A stretch of 64,000 nt of DNA from Acidobacteriota bacterium (GTDB lineage: Bacteria > Acidobacteriota > Terriglobia > Acidiferrales > UBA7541), in contig PMES01000026.1 of assembly GCA_003154775.1 (NCBI GenBank), positions 62,001 to 126,000 of the forward strand, written 5' to 3'. Both the position numbers and the translations under genes were made by a program. Positions 45,017-55,278 of this stretch are shown here, piece after piece. The notes beneath the pieces are model-generated. The model saw nothing but the letters and a program-made list of their open reading frames with translations. It did no database searches and was not told the origin of the DNA. Every line of letters starts with the position of its first letter. Within the stretch, counting starts at the first letter, position 1.

Positions 45017-48000
45017 GTGAAGAAACACATGAAAGTATGCCGGGTCAACAGGTTGCGAGGTCTAGCGCTCCTGCTCCTGCTTCTGGGAGGAGGGTCCGCG
45101 TGCGCCCAGGCACCGGAAAAAGCTACCGGCGAAAATGCGCCCGCCTCAAACGTAATTGCCGTGCGGGTTGTGCGCGAGGATGGCAGTGTCCTGGCTGCAA
45201 ACGCTGGCAGCCTTGCCGTGGAAATCGGGAAGCCCCTGCAGCGCGACCAAGTGGCTGCGAGCATACGGAAACTCTATCAAACCGGCGATTACGCAGATTT
45301 GCGGGCGGTCGTTACGCGCGAGGCGGGGGGAGTGCGGCTGGATTTCGTTGTGCGGGAAAACCTGTTCATCAATCAATTGGTCATCGAAGGACTGAAAGCG
45401 CCGCCCTCGGAAGCCTCCGCGGCCGCGGCGATGCAGTTGTCGCTAGGGCAGACGTACCGTACAACAGATATTGATGACGCGATCAAGCGGTTGACGGAAG
45501 CGTTGCGCGAGGAAGGCCTGTATCAGGCGAGAGTGATGGCGGAGCGTCAGCCTCATCCAGAAACGCACCAAATGGATGTGATCATGCACGTGGAGTCCGG
45601 GCCGCGGGTGCGCCTGAGGAATGTCGAACTGCTCAACAACACGCACTATCCGGACGCCCAGCTACTGAAACTTTTCAAGCTCAAGCCTGGGAGAGAACTG
45701 ACCATCGCCCGAGCGCAGCAGGGCACCGAACGCATCCGGAAATACCTGGAAAAGCGGGGGCACTTGAGCGCGCGCGTTTCGGTACGGCGGGGTGAGTATA
45801 CCGCGCAGGTAAACACGCTGCCTTTAACTCTGGAAGTGACGGAAGGGCCGCGTGTCCTGGTGGAGGTGGTTGGCGCGAAGTTTTCCAAACGCACATTGAA
45901 GAAACTCGTTCCTGTGTACCAGGAAGGCTCGGTGGATGCCGACCTGCTCGAGGAAGGAAAGCGGAATTTGCGGGAACGATTGGAGCGCGAGGGGTATTTC
46001 GACGCGACGGTAGATTATGCGGCGGCGGAGCGCGAGGTCGACGGGAAGAAGTCGGACTGGAAAGGGTCCGAGGAGGTGATCACCTACAAGGTGAATCGGG
46101 GCGACCGGCACAAGTTGCTGCGCATCGAGTTCGTCGGGAACCGCTATTTCAGCACGTCCCTGCTGCGCAGCCGGCTGAACATCGCGCCCAGCTCATTCGA
46201 GATTCGAGCGCGATTCAGCCGTCGGTTGCTGGATTCGGATGTGTTGTCGATGAAGAGTCTATACGCCGCCAACGGATTTCTATCTACCAATGTGGAAGGG
46301 AAGATACAGGACGACTTCCAGGGGAAGCGGGGCGACCTAGTGATCCGGTTTGTCATTCAAGAAGGCAAGCAGACACTGGTCTCGAGCCTGGCCGTTGAGG
46401 GCATGAAAGCCATACCGGAACAGGAGATTCGCGGTGTTATCGGCTCTCTGCCGGGCCAGCCCTATTCCGACATTAACGTGGCAACGGACCGCGACAATAT
46501 TCTGGCCCTCTACTTCAACCAGGGCTTCCCTAATGCCCAATTCTCCTGGACCGTAGAGCCTGACCACGCGCCGCGGGATGAAGGACAAGCTGCAAAGATA
46601 AATTCGGCCAACGGGGAATCCGAAGCGGCGCAAGCCAACAAACAGGAGTACCACATCGAGCGCGCGGAGCCCATGCGCCTGGTCTACAGGATCGAGGAAG
46701 GTTCGCAGATTCGCGTGCGCCGCGTGCTCCTGACAGGATACAGGCGCACGCGTTCCCGGGTGATCGGCCGCGAGGTAAAGGTAAAACCGGATCAGCCGCT
46801 TCGCGAGGGAGAAGTGGTGGAGTCCCAGCAGAAACTCTACAACCTGGGAATTTTCAACCGGGTGATCGTCGAGCCGCAGAACGCCGGGGGTACGGACCCC
46901 GAGAAGGATGTCGTTGTCCTAGTGGAAGAGGCCAAACGTTACACCATCGCGTATGGCGGGGGTTTCGAAGTGCAGCGCCTGGCAAGCTCGACCAATCCGA
47001 CGGGAGGAGAGTTGGAGGCAGCACCGCGCGGGATTTTTGAGATTTCCAAGCAAAATTTGACGGGCCGCGCCGATTCTCTCACTTTGAAATTGCGGGGCAG
47101 CACGATTCAGGGGCGGGCGTTGCTGGCATATTCCGTGCCGAATACGTTCAACAATCCCAAATTAAGCTTGCAGGCGACGGCATACGCAGAGAAATCGCAG
47201 GATATAAACACTTTTTCGCAAACACGCTATGAAGGAAACCTGCAGCTCACGGAGCAGATTTCCTCGCGGGCTTCCATACTGTATCGCTACGCGTTCCGCG
47301 AAGTGAAGGTGAGCAATCTGAACATCCCGTCCGACGAGATCCCATTGTTTAACCAGCCAACGCTGGTATCGCAATTCGGCGTGACATGGTTCCGCGACAC
47401 GCGGGATAATCCGGCGGATGCGACAAAAGGAAGCTTCAACAGTGCGGACGCGAGTATTTCGGACACCAAGATCGGATCCAGCGCCAGCTTCGCCCGGTTC
47501 TTCTTTCAGAATTCGACCTATACGCCAATCAAACGAGGATGGAGCTTTGCACGGTCAACCCGTATTGGCATCCTGCAACCGTATCGCAATACCGTCTCCT
47601 TAAACTTTCCTGCGCCGACTACGCCGCCGCTCCCAGAGGTCATCCCCTTGCCGGAGCGCTTCTTTGCGGGCGGCGGAACCTCATTGCGAGGCATTGCGTT
47701 GAATCAGGCGGGGCCCCGCGATGCGGACACAGGCTTTCCGGTTGGGGGCCAGGCGGTCATGATCTTCAATCAGGAATTGCGGTTTCCGCTCAAACTGCCC
47801 TACGTGGGCACGGGCCTCGGTGGCACGCTCTTCTACGACGGAGGCAACACATATAGCCGGCTGACGCGCATGACCTTCCGCTGGTCGCCGCCCGATCCAG
47901 TCTTCAAGGCGGCGTATCCGGGGTACCCCCCGGGGCGATTCAATCCCACGCAATGCGTGGAGAACTGCAGCAATGAGCTGAACTATTTTTCGCACACCAT

Positions 48001-48172
48001 CGGTGTGGGATTGCGCTACGCAACGCCGGTCGGGCCAATCCGCGTTGATGTCGGCTATGAACTGAACCGGCCGCAATTCGTCATCCCTTGCAAGAATGGG
48101 GCGGTACTTTGCCAGGAGGGGACACGCTTGCCGAAGATCCAGTTCTTCTTCAATTTGGGGTCGAGCTTCTAA
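45017..48172 (+). CDS. BamA/TamA-family outer-membrane protein with multiple POTRA domains
   Basis: 1051 aa. Signal peptide about 1-30; then about 600 residues of successive POTRA-like units (for example IAVRVVREDGS, LFINQLVIEGLKA, VRLRNVELLNN, LLRIEFVGNRYFS, VSSLAVEGMKAI, IRVRRVLLTGYRRT). That is about six or seven units, more than the five of BamA or three of TamA. The Omp85 barrel (about 650-1051) keeps the L6 motif GGTSLRGIAL and ends in Phe. With a SurA-like gene and tamB following with 1- and 4-nt overlaps, it most likely forms a TAM-like complex. Start GTG 45017 or ATG 45029. Confidence 0.88.
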   Translation: MKKHMKVCRVNRLRGLALLLLLLGGGSACAQAPEKATGENAPASNVIAVRVVREDGSVLAANAGSLAVEIGKPLQRDQVAASIRKLYQTGDYADLRAVVTREAGGVRLDFVVRENLFINQLVIEGLKAPPSEASAAAAMQLSLGQTYRTTDIDDAIKRLTEALREEGLYQARVMAERQPHPETHQMDVIMHVESGPRVRLRNVELLNNTHYPDAQLLKLFKLKPGRELTIARAQQGTERIRKYLEKRGHLSARVSVRRGEYTAQVNTLPLTLEVTEGPRVLVEVVGAKFSKRTLKKLVPVYQEGSVDADLLEEGKRNLRERLEREGYFDATVDYAAAEREVDGKKSDWKGSEEVITYKVNRGDRHKLLRIEFVGNRYFSTSLLRSRLNIAPSSFEIRARFSRRLLDSDVLSMKSLYAANGFLSTNVEGKIQDDFQGKRGDLVIRFVIQEGKQTLVSSLAVEGMKAIPEQEIRGVIGSLPGQPYSDINVATDRDNILALYFNQGFPNAQFSWTVEPDHAPRDEGQAAKINSANGESEAAQANKQEYHIERAEPMRLVYRIEEGSQIRVRRVLLTGYRRTRSRVIGREVKVKPDQPLREGEVVESQQKLYNLGIFNRVIVEPQNAGGTDPEKDVVVLVEEAKRYTIAYGGGFEVQRLASSTNPTGGELEAAPRGIFEISKQNLTGRADSLTLKLRGSTIQGRALLAYSVPNTFNNPKLSLQATAYAEKSQDINTFSQTRYEGNLQLTEQISSRASILYRYAFREVKVSNLNIPSDEIPLFNQPTLVSQFGVTWFRDTRDNPADATKGSFNSADASISDTKIGSSASFARFFFQNSTYTPIKRGWSFARSTRIGILQPYRNTVSLNFPAPTTPPLPEVIPLPERFFAGGGTSLRGIALNQAGPRDADTGFPVGGQAVMIFNQELRFPLKLPYVGTGLGGTLFYDGGNTYSRLTRMTFRWSPPDPVFKAAYPGYPPGRFNPTQCVENCSNELNYFSHTIGVGLRYATPVGPIRVDVGYELNRPQFVIPCKNGAVLCQEGTRLPKIQFFFNLGSSF

Positions 48173-48819
48173 TGCGGCGCCCTGTCTTAAATCTGAGCTT
48201 AATTCTGGCCGTGTTGATGGTCGGCAAAGCCGTGCTGCCGCAGGAGGTCATTGACCGAGTCGCGGCGCGCGTGGAGAACGACATCATTCTCGTCAGCGAT
48301 GTCCGTGCGCTGGGACGCTACCAACTGTTCATCGACGGCAAATCAGAAAGCGACGCGCAGATTTTGGATCGGCTGATCGATCAGTGGATCGTGCGCAATG
48401 AGGCCAACGCCGCCCGGTACCCGCAACTATCAGATGAAGAAGTGCAGCGTAGCCTGGCGCGCCTCAAGCGGTCATTCTCTTCACCCGCCGAGTTTGAGGA
48501 TCGCAGGCGCCAGAGCGGGCTAAGCAGCGAAGAGCTACAGGCGATGGTGAAGTCGCAGCTCTACCTGAGCAATTACCTGGACACAAGGTTTCGGCCCTCA
48601 ATCCAGGTCGAAGAAAAAGATGTGGAAGAGTTTTACAAAGAGCGGGTGGTGCCGAGGGCGGAAGAGCGAAGCCAGACACCACCAACACTTGAAGCCGCGC
48701 GTGATTTCATTCAGGAAGCGCTGGTACAGTGGGCGATCAATGAGCAAGCCGACCGTTGGCTGAAAGAAAGCAGGGCGCGGATTCGCGTGGAGAATATGTT
48801 GACCGAGAGCAAGCCATGA
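48172..48819 (+). CDS. SurA N-terminal-like periplasmic chaperone without PPIase domain
   Basis: 215 aa. After a signal peptide (1-23) comes the SurA/PpiC chaperone fold: VIDRVAARVENDIILVSDV, LDRLIDQWIVRNEA, and a C-terminal helix WAINEQADRWLKESRARIRV that in SurA packs on the N-domain. The parvulin domains are absent, so it holds rather than isomerises clients. It overlaps the barrel gene by 1 nt and tamB by 4 nt, so the three are coupled. Confidence 0.8.
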   Translation: MRRPVLNLSLILAVLMVGKAVLPQEVIDRVAARVENDIILVSDVRALGRYQLFIDGKSESDAQILDRLIDQWIVRNEANAARYPQLSDEEVQRSLARLKRSFSSPAEFEDRRRQSGLSSEELQAMVKSQLYLSNYLDTRFRPSIQVEEKDVEEFYKERVVPRAEERSQTPPTLEAARDFIQEALVQWAINEQADRWLKESRARIRVENMLTESKP

Positions 48820-51800
48820 CCAAAAAGTCGCGCTGGCGGAAAATTCTTTGGCTGGAGCACGTCCTTTGGGTGCTGGGGACGTGGACCCTGCTGGGAATCG
48901 CGCTGGTGATCATCGCCGTGGGCAGCGGATTGGCAAATCCGCTCCTGCGCCGTGTCCTGATACACCGGATGGAGACGCTGACCGGAGCGCGCGTCGAAAT
49001 CCGCACGGTCTCCGTGGGCTGGTTTTCACTGAGCGCCACGGTGAATGGGCTGGTGGTGCATGGCAAAGAGCCGGCGGGCACGGAGCCGTTGTTTAGCGTG
49101 GAGCAGGCCCGCGTCGGACTGCGCATTGATTCGTTCTGGGGACGGCGGGTTGGGCTGAATGAACTGGTGTTGCGATCGCCGCGGCTGCACCTTCGCGTGG
49201 AAAAGGACGGGAACAACAATCTGCCAACCTTAAAACGCACGAGTGCGGCACGGAAGACGCCGCAGGAAATGCTTCTGGAACTGCACGTGCAGCGCGTGGA
49301 AATCAAGGATGGCTGGCTGCTCTACAACGACATAAAAAAACTAGTCGCGGTGGAAGGCGGCGACTTGCAGTTCCAGTTGACGCGGGGCGGTCAGCCGGAG
49401 CGTGCCCTCTATATCGGCACAGTGCAGTGGGAGTCCGTTGAATTGGCCCGGCGTCGCGACGTGCCGGTACCGGCGAATCTGTCCGCGAAATTCTCGCTGG
49501 GTCCGCAGGGGTTGGCGCTGGAACAGGGCATTCTCGACCTCGGCCGCTCTCATGTGGACATGCAAGCGGAGGCAAAGGATCTGAGCGCGAGAGACTGGAC
49601 CTATCGCTACCGTGGGTGGCTGGACCTGCTCGACCTGCGTGAAACTCTCCGCACGCCAGAAATTCCACTGGGGCGCGTTGATCTGCGAGGCGAAGGGAGT
49701 CTTGAGGCTGGCAGACTGACGGGCAAAGGCAACTATGCCGCGGACAACATCAAACTGAGTTACGAGGATTTCCATTCCGCGAATTTGACCAGCCGGTCGA
49801 GCTACGTTCTGGATCCGCAAGGAGTGGTTCTGCCGGACTTCGCGGCCTACGCGCTGGGGGGAAGCGTGAAAGGGCGCGTCACCATGCGTTTCGATGGGCT
49901 GAAGTTCCGCGCGGAGACGAGGCTGCAGGATATCCGCCTTTGTCTTGTTGCGCCGGCGATTGATCACGTGGGATTTCCTGTCGACAAATTGCACTGGGAT
50001 GCGGTGATTTCGGCGGACAGCGTGGAAACCTGGCACGACAATTTTCACGATTTCGACATCAACGCGCGGATGCATTGGGACGAACCGGAGGAGCTTGCCG
50101 CGGGGCACGTTCCCGTCGCGGGCGACTGGAAACTGCGCTATCGCTACGAGCCAGACATTCTCGACCTGGAGCAATTGGAATTTGAGACGCCGACTTCCCG
50201 CGGCTCGATTACCGGCGTGCTGCATCCTAAGAATTCGGCGCTTGATGTGCGGCTGAATGTGGGCTCGCTGGACCCTTGGAACGATTTCATCCATGCGATT
50301 GCGGGGGACAAACCCGATACGCCGGAAGCAGCGGTGCGGATTGGCGGGTCGTTGCAATGGATCGGGAAAATCACGGGTCCCGCCACGGGGCCGGAGTTTC
50401 AGGGCCACTTCCGTGGGGAACACATGCGTTATGAGGATGTTGCGCTGGATTCACTGGACGGCGAGCTGACGTATTCGCCGAACCAACTGGTGATTAACAA
50501 AGGGCGCGCACGCCGGGGCGTGATGGAAGCGGAAATCGACGGGCGGATGCAGCTGAGCGATTGGGATTTTCTGGCGGACAACGAGTGGAGCAGCGATATC
50601 AACCTGGAAAAGGTGCCGATGGAAGGATTGGAGCAGTTGGCGGGCTGGAAATATCCAGTAAAAGGATTGGTGACGGGGCAATTCCATGGGCACGGCACGC
50701 GCGCGGAGCCTGCGCTGACCGGCTTGCTCGATGTGGCCGATGGAGAAGCATACGGCGTTACGTTTAATCGCTTGCGCGGGCAACTGAGCGTCATGCCGGA
50801 CGAAGTCCGCCTGGCCAACGCGGAGTTGCGGTTCTTTGAGCCGGGCACCGAAAAGACCGGGGGAGCGGGAATCGTGACGGGCACGGCCGCGTACCGATTT
50901 GCCGACCGTTCTTTGACGACAGATCTAGTGGGGGCCTCGCTGCCGCTCGCGAATTTCGGGAAAATTCAGTCGGACAGTCTTCCTCTGGGAGGACAAATCA
51001 CTTTTCGTCTGAAATCGAGCGGCCCGATAAGGCAACCCGTTGCGGAAGGCTCTTTTCGCGTGGTGAATTTGCAGATCGGCACGGAAGTGATCGGGAGTTT
51101 GGAAGGGGAACTGCATTCCGATGGAAAAGAAGCGAGTTTGAAACTTGCATCCGCAATGAACGAAGGAGCGATTACGGGCGGGATCAAGCTGGGCTTGGCC
51201 GACCCGCTGCCTCTGGATGGGAAGATCACGATCCAAAACATAAACCTCGACCCCTACCTCCTCTCTGCGCTGCACCTGAAAAAATTCACCGGCCACGGCA
51301 CCGCGGACGGCGACATTACGGTAAGCGGGGAACTTCAGCATCCGGAGAGCCTGGTGGTGGATAGCAATTTCACCCGGCTGTTGCTGACCTATGGCGGCGT
51401 GCAACTGGAAAATTCCGGCCCGATCCACCTGACTTCGACACGGGACAGCCTGAAGATTGTGAGCGCTGCGCTGAAAGGAACGGATACGAACGCCGAATTG
51501 AGCGGCTCGATTCAGTTCAGCGGCCGGCGGGCACTGGCGATGAAAATGAACGGTTCGGTTGACCTGCGGCTACTGAGCGCCTCCATTCCGGACGCCGATG
51601 TGGCCGGCCATGCCGATATCAACGCATCGATTGAAGGTACGGTGGACCGGCCGAGGATCATTGGGCGCGTGAAGCTCAATAATGCCTCGGCGCGCTCCGC
51701 GGACTTACCGACGGGGCTGAGCAACGTGAAAGGCGATCTGGTGTTCGATGCGAACCGGCTGTTTTTTGAGAATGTCACCGGCGAAGCAGGTGGAGGCATC

Positions 51801-52820
51801 CTGGCCCTTTCCGGCAGCGTGAATTACTCGGAGAAGCCGCTGCGATACGATATCTCCGCGAAAACCGACCGCATTCGGATTCGCTACCCGGAAGGGCTCA
51901 GCTGGCTGGCTGGGGGATCGCTGCGGCTCTCGGGCACGTTGGACGGGGGTCTACTCTCCGGGAAAGTAGTTGTTCAGCGGGTGAACCTGAGTGAGGGGTT
52001 GGAATCGGCGGGCATCCTGGTATCCAGCACGGGTGGAAGCAGCTCCGGCAGCTCGAGTTTCTTGCGCAATTTGCAATTCGACGTGGAGGCAAGTTCCACG
52101 CCCGATGCACGGATGGAATGGCCGGGGGCGCAACTGGAAGCGGACGCCAACCTGCGCGTTCGGGGCACTGCGGAGCATCCGATTTTGCTCGGGCACATCC
52201 ACGTGCTCTCCGGGGATTTGTATTTCCGGGACAGCCACTATCACGTGGCGCGAGGGGATTTGAATTTTGCCAACCCGTTCCGGCTGAATCCGGTGATCAA
52301 TGTCGAAGCAACGACGACAATTCAGCAATATGAAATCACGCTGAATTTCACGGGGGAGGCGAGCAAGCTGAGTTTGTCCTACCGGTCCGATCCGCCACTG
52401 CCCGCGAACGATATCATCACATTGCTGGCGTTAGGGCAGACCAGCTCGGAATCGACGTTGCGCACGGGCGGCACGACGCAGAGCGGCACTTCCGGTGCCT
52501 CGGCACTGCTCTCGGAAGCGATTTCGAGCCAGTTGGGGGGGCGCGTGGAGCGGCTGTTCGGCATTACGCGATTCCGCGTTGATCCCGGGCTCACCAGCGT
52601 GGGAGCAAGCAGCTCCGGCCAGAACGCAGCGGCGCGCGTGACTGTCGAGCAGCAGGTGACGCCCAACTTGACGGTACTCTATGAGACGAACGTGACTTCC
52701 ACGCAGCAGCAGGTGATCCAGATCGAGTACAACCTGAACCGGAATATTTCCGTGGTTGGCTTGCGGGATCAGAACGGCACGTTCGGTGTGGACATCAAGT
52801 TTAAGAAACGCCTGCCGTAA
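48816..52820 (+). CDS. tamB: Translocation and assembly module protein TamB
   Basis: 1334-aa AsmA-like/DUF490 protein anchored in the inner membrane by one helix (about 17-39) and spanning the periplasm as a long beta-rich groove that passes lipids or assists barrel assembly. The C-terminal DUF490 end is clear: LSYRSDPPLPANDIITLLAL, then NLTVLYETNVTSTQQQVIQI and a final GVDIKFKKRLP. The start at 48816 overlaps the SurA-like gene. It pairs with the Omp85 protein two genes upstream. Confidence 0.93.
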   Translation: MTKKSRWRKILWLEHVLWVLGTWTLLGIALVIIAVGSGLANPLLRRVLIHRMETLTGARVEIRTVSVGWFSLSATVNGLVVHGKEPAGTEPLFSVEQARVGLRIDSFWGRRVGLNELVLRSPRLHLRVEKDGNNNLPTLKRTSAARKTPQEMLLELHVQRVEIKDGWLLYNDIKKLVAVEGGDLQFQLTRGGQPERALYIGTVQWESVELARRRDVPVPANLSAKFSLGPQGLALEQGILDLGRSHVDMQAEAKDLSARDWTYRYRGWLDLLDLRETLRTPEIPLGRVDLRGEGSLEAGRLTGKGNYAADNIKLSYEDFHSANLTSRSSYVLDPQGVVLPDFAAYALGGSVKGRVTMRFDGLKFRAETRLQDIRLCLVAPAIDHVGFPVDKLHWDAVISADSVETWHDNFHDFDINARMHWDEPEELAAGHVPVAGDWKLRYRYEPDILDLEQLEFETPTSRGSITGVLHPKNSALDVRLNVGSLDPWNDFIHAIAGDKPDTPEAAVRIGGSLQWIGKITGPATGPEFQGHFRGEHMRYEDVALDSLDGELTYSPNQLVINKGRARRGVMEAEIDGRMQLSDWDFLADNEWSSDINLEKVPMEGLEQLAGWKYPVKGLVTGQFHGHGTRAEPALTGLLDVADGEAYGVTFNRLRGQLSVMPDEVRLANAELRFFEPGTEKTGGAGIVTGTAAYRFADRSLTTDLVGASLPLANFGKIQSDSLPLGGQITFRLKSSGPIRQPVAEGSFRVVNLQIGTEVIGSLEGELHSDGKEASLKLASAMNEGAITGGIKLGLADPLPLDGKITIQNINLDPYLLSALHLKKFTGHGTADGDITVSGELQHPESLVVDSNFTRLLLTYGGVQLENSGPIHLTSTRDSLKIVSAALKGTDTNAELSGSIQFSGRRALAMKMNGSVDLRLLSASIPDADVAGHADINASIEGTVDRPRIIGRVKLNNASARSADLPTGLSNVKGDLVFDANRLFFENVTGEAGGGILALSGSVNYSEKPLRYDISAKTDRIRIRYPEGLSWLAGGSLRLSGTLDGGLLSGKVVVQRVNLSEGLESAGILVSSTGGSSSGSSSFLRNLQFDVEASSTPDARMEWPGAQLEADANLRVRGTAEHPILLGHIHVLSGDLYFRDSHYHVARGDLNFANPFRLNPVINVEATTTIQQYEITLNFTGEASKLSLSYRSDPPLPANDIITLLALGQTSSESTLRTGGTTQSGTSGASALLSEAISSQLGGRVERLFGITRFRVDPGLTSVGASSSGQNAAARVTVEQQVTPNLTVLYETNVTSTQQQVIQIEYNLNRNISVVGLRDQNGTFGVDIKFKKRLP

Positions 52821-52871
52821 GAATGGCGCGCGACCCAAACCATCGAGCTGTCATTGCAGTGTAATTGGAAC

Positions 52872-53519
52872 TCAGGGTTGAGACTGCTGTGCGGCCTGCT
52901 GAGGCGCTTCCTGCTGGGGGCGATGCTGTGGCTGCCAGCGGCGCTGCGGAGGAATGTACAGCCGGGCATTCTGTCCGGTGACGGGATCCTGCTCCTTGGC
53001 TGCTTGCAGAGCGTCCTTGACGGCCTTGAAAGCCGCGGCACGCGTGGCTTCCTGGACTTCACGGGAGATTTTCGGGCTTTCGGCCGCTACCTTTTGTCCG
53101 AGGGGCGAACCGTAGAACTGAAGCAGACCCTTGATCTCGTCGTCGGTGTAATGCTTGTCGTAAGCCGCGACCATCTGCTCGGTCACCTGGTCCACATCGA
53201 AATTCTTTTCGTAGCCTGAAATCACGTTGTTGATGAATGCCTGGCCCTTCGCATTATTTGGCACGGAGGCGAGAAGTTTTTCGCGGTATTGATCGGCGAT
53301 CAGATTGATGGATTCCTGGAACTGATCCCGGGTACCGATCAGCTCCAGAAGCGCGCGGATGTCGGCGTCTTTTGCAGGATCGATGGAAGCGGCAGGTGAA
53401 GAGCTGGGCTTGTTAGCGGCGGATTGCGAGGCCGCTTGAACCGCCGTGGAGGAGCCACCTTGAATGGCAACGAGAAACGTTCCCACATAAATCAGAATTA
53501 ATGCAATTGCCGCTTTCAT
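52872..53519 (-). CDS. DUF2059 domain protein, exported
   Basis: 215 aa. Signal peptide about 1-30, a Ser/Ala linker, the DUF2059 helical domain (about 95-160: AAYDKHYTDDEIKGLLQFYGSPLGQKV, typical), and a Gln/Pro-rich tail (QPQHRPQQEAPQQAAQQ). The start at 53519 has GGAGG 5 nt upstream. Function unknown; members are periplasmic. Confidence 0.85.
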   Translation of the reverse strand: MKAAIALILIYVGTFLVAIQGGSSTAVQAASQSAANKPSSSPAASIDPAKDADIRALLELIGTRDQFQESINLIADQYREKLLASVPNNAKGQAFINNVISGYEKNFDVDQVTEQMVAAYDKHYTDDEIKGLLQFYGSPLGQKVAAESPKISREVQEATRAAAFKAVKDALQAAKEQDPVTGQNARLYIPPQRRWQPQHRPQQEAPQQAAQQSQP

Positions 53520-53792
53520 CGCATCCTCCACACTCTATGGTCCTGCCTTAGGATTGATTGTAGGGAAGCGCGAAAACGGGCGCGCCTGCGCTGGGGTGCA
53601 GGTTTGCCTCGCGGATACTGGCCGGAGGTGCAGGGGGTACGTGGCGCCCAACTTTGGAGGGCGCTCCGGGCCGGACTGCGCCTGAACCTTCTCTTACGGG
53701 AGAAGCGCCAGTAGATTATGCTTGGGCTAAAGCAGATCCTGACTTCCCTGCGAGCCGGAAAAGAGAGACGCACGGGAGAGAAGTTGGCGGGA

Positions 53793-54479
53793 ATGCATTC
53801 CATGAGCACAGCCAAAACCTTGACCGAAGAGGGCTACACGGAGTTGCGCGATGCCATGGTAGAAACGCAAATCCGAAAGCGCGGCATCGCGGATGAACGA
53901 GTGCTGCGGGCCATGAGGAGCGTGCCGCGGCATGAATTCGTTGAATCCCACTGGAAGAATGTGGCGTACACCGATGAGCCGCTGCCGATCGGCGGCGGGC
54001 AGACCATCTCGCAGCCCTACATTGTTGCCGTCATGTGCGCCGCAGTCCATCTGGAAAGCATGGAAAAAGTGTTGGAAATCGGCACGGGTTGTGGGTATCA
54101 GGCTGCGGTTCTTTCCTGCCTGGCCCGGGAGGTACACACGGTCGAATACCGGGAGGAGCTTGCAAGTGGGGCGCGTGAGCGGCTGCAACGGCTGGGGTAC
54201 GGAAACATCCATGTTTACTGCGGCGACGGATCGCTGGGCCTGGCGGCGTTCGCGCCCTATGATGGCATCGTCGTGGCCGCGGCGGCACCCCACGTGCCGG
54301 AACCTCTGGCGCAGCAACTGACGGAAGGCGGGCGGATGATCGTGCCCGTGGGCGGGGAAGAGCATCAGGTACTGCTGCTGCTGACCAAGCACGGCGGAAA
54401 ATTCAGTTCAGAACGAAAAGAACCCTGCCGGTTCGTGCCCCTCCTGGGTCGCCACGGCTGGAAGGACGTGTGGATTTGA
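53793..54479 (+). CDS. pcm: Protein-L-isoaspartate O-methyltransferase
   Basis: SAM-dependent repair methyltransferase for damaged Asp/Asn residues, 228 aa. The SAM motif is VLEIGTGCGYQAAVLS, the substrate loop GGGQTISQPYIVA, and GGRMIVPVG is post-motif III. The start is uncertain: 53793, 53802 (GGCGGGA 9 nt upstream), or 53718. The stop overlaps the next gene by 1 nt. Confidence 0.93.
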   Translation: MHSMSTAKTLTEEGYTELRDAMVETQIRKRGIADERVLRAMRSVPRHEFVESHWKNVAYTDEPLPIGGGQTISQPYIVAVMCAAVHLESMEKVLEIGTGCGYQAAVLSCLAREVHTVEYREELASGARERLQRLGYGNIHVYCGDGSLGLAAFAPYDGIVVAAAAPHVPEPLAQQLTEGGRMIVPVGGEEHQVLLLLTKHGGKFSSERKEPCRFVPLLGRHGWKDVWI

Positions 54480-55219
54480 TGAGCGATTCCGTCCCCGAGT
54501 TGTCGATTATCATACCGTCGTTTAACGAAGAGTTGCGGCTACCCGCCACGCTGGAAAAGATCGCGCGGTACATCGCGGGGGAGAAAAAGAATGCCGAAGT
54601 TATCGTGGTGGACGACGGATCCACGGATCGCACTGCCGAAGTGGCCAAGTCTTTTCAAAGGGAAATCGCGCATTTGCGGGTGCTGGCGAACGGCACGAAT
54701 CGGGGCAAGGGCTATAGCGTGCGCCACGGTTCGCTGGAGGCACGCGGCGAGATAGTTCTGTTCACCGACGCGGACCTCTCCTCGCCGATTGAAGAAGCAG
54801 GAAAACTTTTCGCGGCCTTGAAGGATCATGATGTGGCCATCGGCTCGCGCGCGATGGATCGCCGCTTGATCGAAGTGCGCGAATCGGCTTTTCGGGAATT
54901 TGCGGGCATCGTCTTCAACAAAATTGTCCGAATCGTATTGCGGTTGCCATTTGTGGACACTCAGTGCGGGTTCAAAGCTTTCCGTCGAGTGCGGTGCCGG
55001 GTGATCTTCGAGCGACAGACGATCGAGCGATTTGGCTTCGATCCGGAGTTGCTGTACCTGGCGCGGCACCACGGCCTGTCCACGGTGGAGGTGCCGGTGC
55101 GCTGGGCGCATTCCCCGGCCACCAAAGTGAGCATGCTGAGGGACAGCGTGCAGATGTTCCTGGACGTGGTGATCATCCGGTGGAACGCGTTGCGAGGCAG
55201 ATACCGCAAGGAGCGGTGA
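54479..55219 (+). CDS. GT2 glycosyltransferase, dolichyl/polyprenyl-phosphate glucosyltransferase type
   Basis: 246 aa. Nucleotide-sugar motif VVDDGSTDRT, the DxD in FTDADLSSP, and the acceptor region DTQCGFKAFRR put it with ALG5/DPG-synthase-like GT2 enzymes. No transmembrane tail is attached, so it would act at the inner face of the membrane and make a polyprenyl-phosphate sugar. Coupled to pcm by TGATG. Confidence 0.87.
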   Translation: MSDSVPELSIIIPSFNEELRLPATLEKIARYIAGEKKNAEVIVVDDGSTDRTAEVAKSFQREIAHLRVLANGTNRGKGYSVRHGSLEARGEIVLFTDADLSSPIEEAGKLFAALKDHDVAIGSRAMDRRLIEVRESAFREFAGIVFNKIVRIVLRLPFVDTQCGFKAFRRVRCRVIFERQTIERFGFDPELLYLARHHGLSTVEVPVRWAHSPATKVSMLRDSVQMFLDVVIIRWNALRGRYRKER

Positions 55220-55225
55220 GCTTCG

Positions 55226-55240
55226 CTTTATGTAATAAAG
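55226..55240. promoter_or_regulatory. Palindromic operator, site 1
   Basis: CTTTAT-GTA-ATAAAG, followed by TAC and then the -35 at 55244. It aligns with site 2 (56317-56333) at 14 of 18 positions over CTTTnTnTnAnAAAGTAC. Its place just upstream of the -35 fits regulation by the winged-helix protein encoded at 55919. Confidence 0.65.
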
Positions 55241-55243
55241 TAC

Positions 55244-55272
55244 TTGACAGTGCTTCCCCCCAGCGCTATTCT
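55244..55272 (+). promoter_or_regulatory. Sigma70 promoter giving a possibly leaderless mRNA
   Basis: TTGACA (55244-55249), 17-bp spacer, TATTCT (55267-55272). The expected start, about 7 nt on, falls on the GTG at 55279, which has no Shine-Dalgarno before it. Confidence 0.72.
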
Positions 55273-55278
55273 TGGTGT

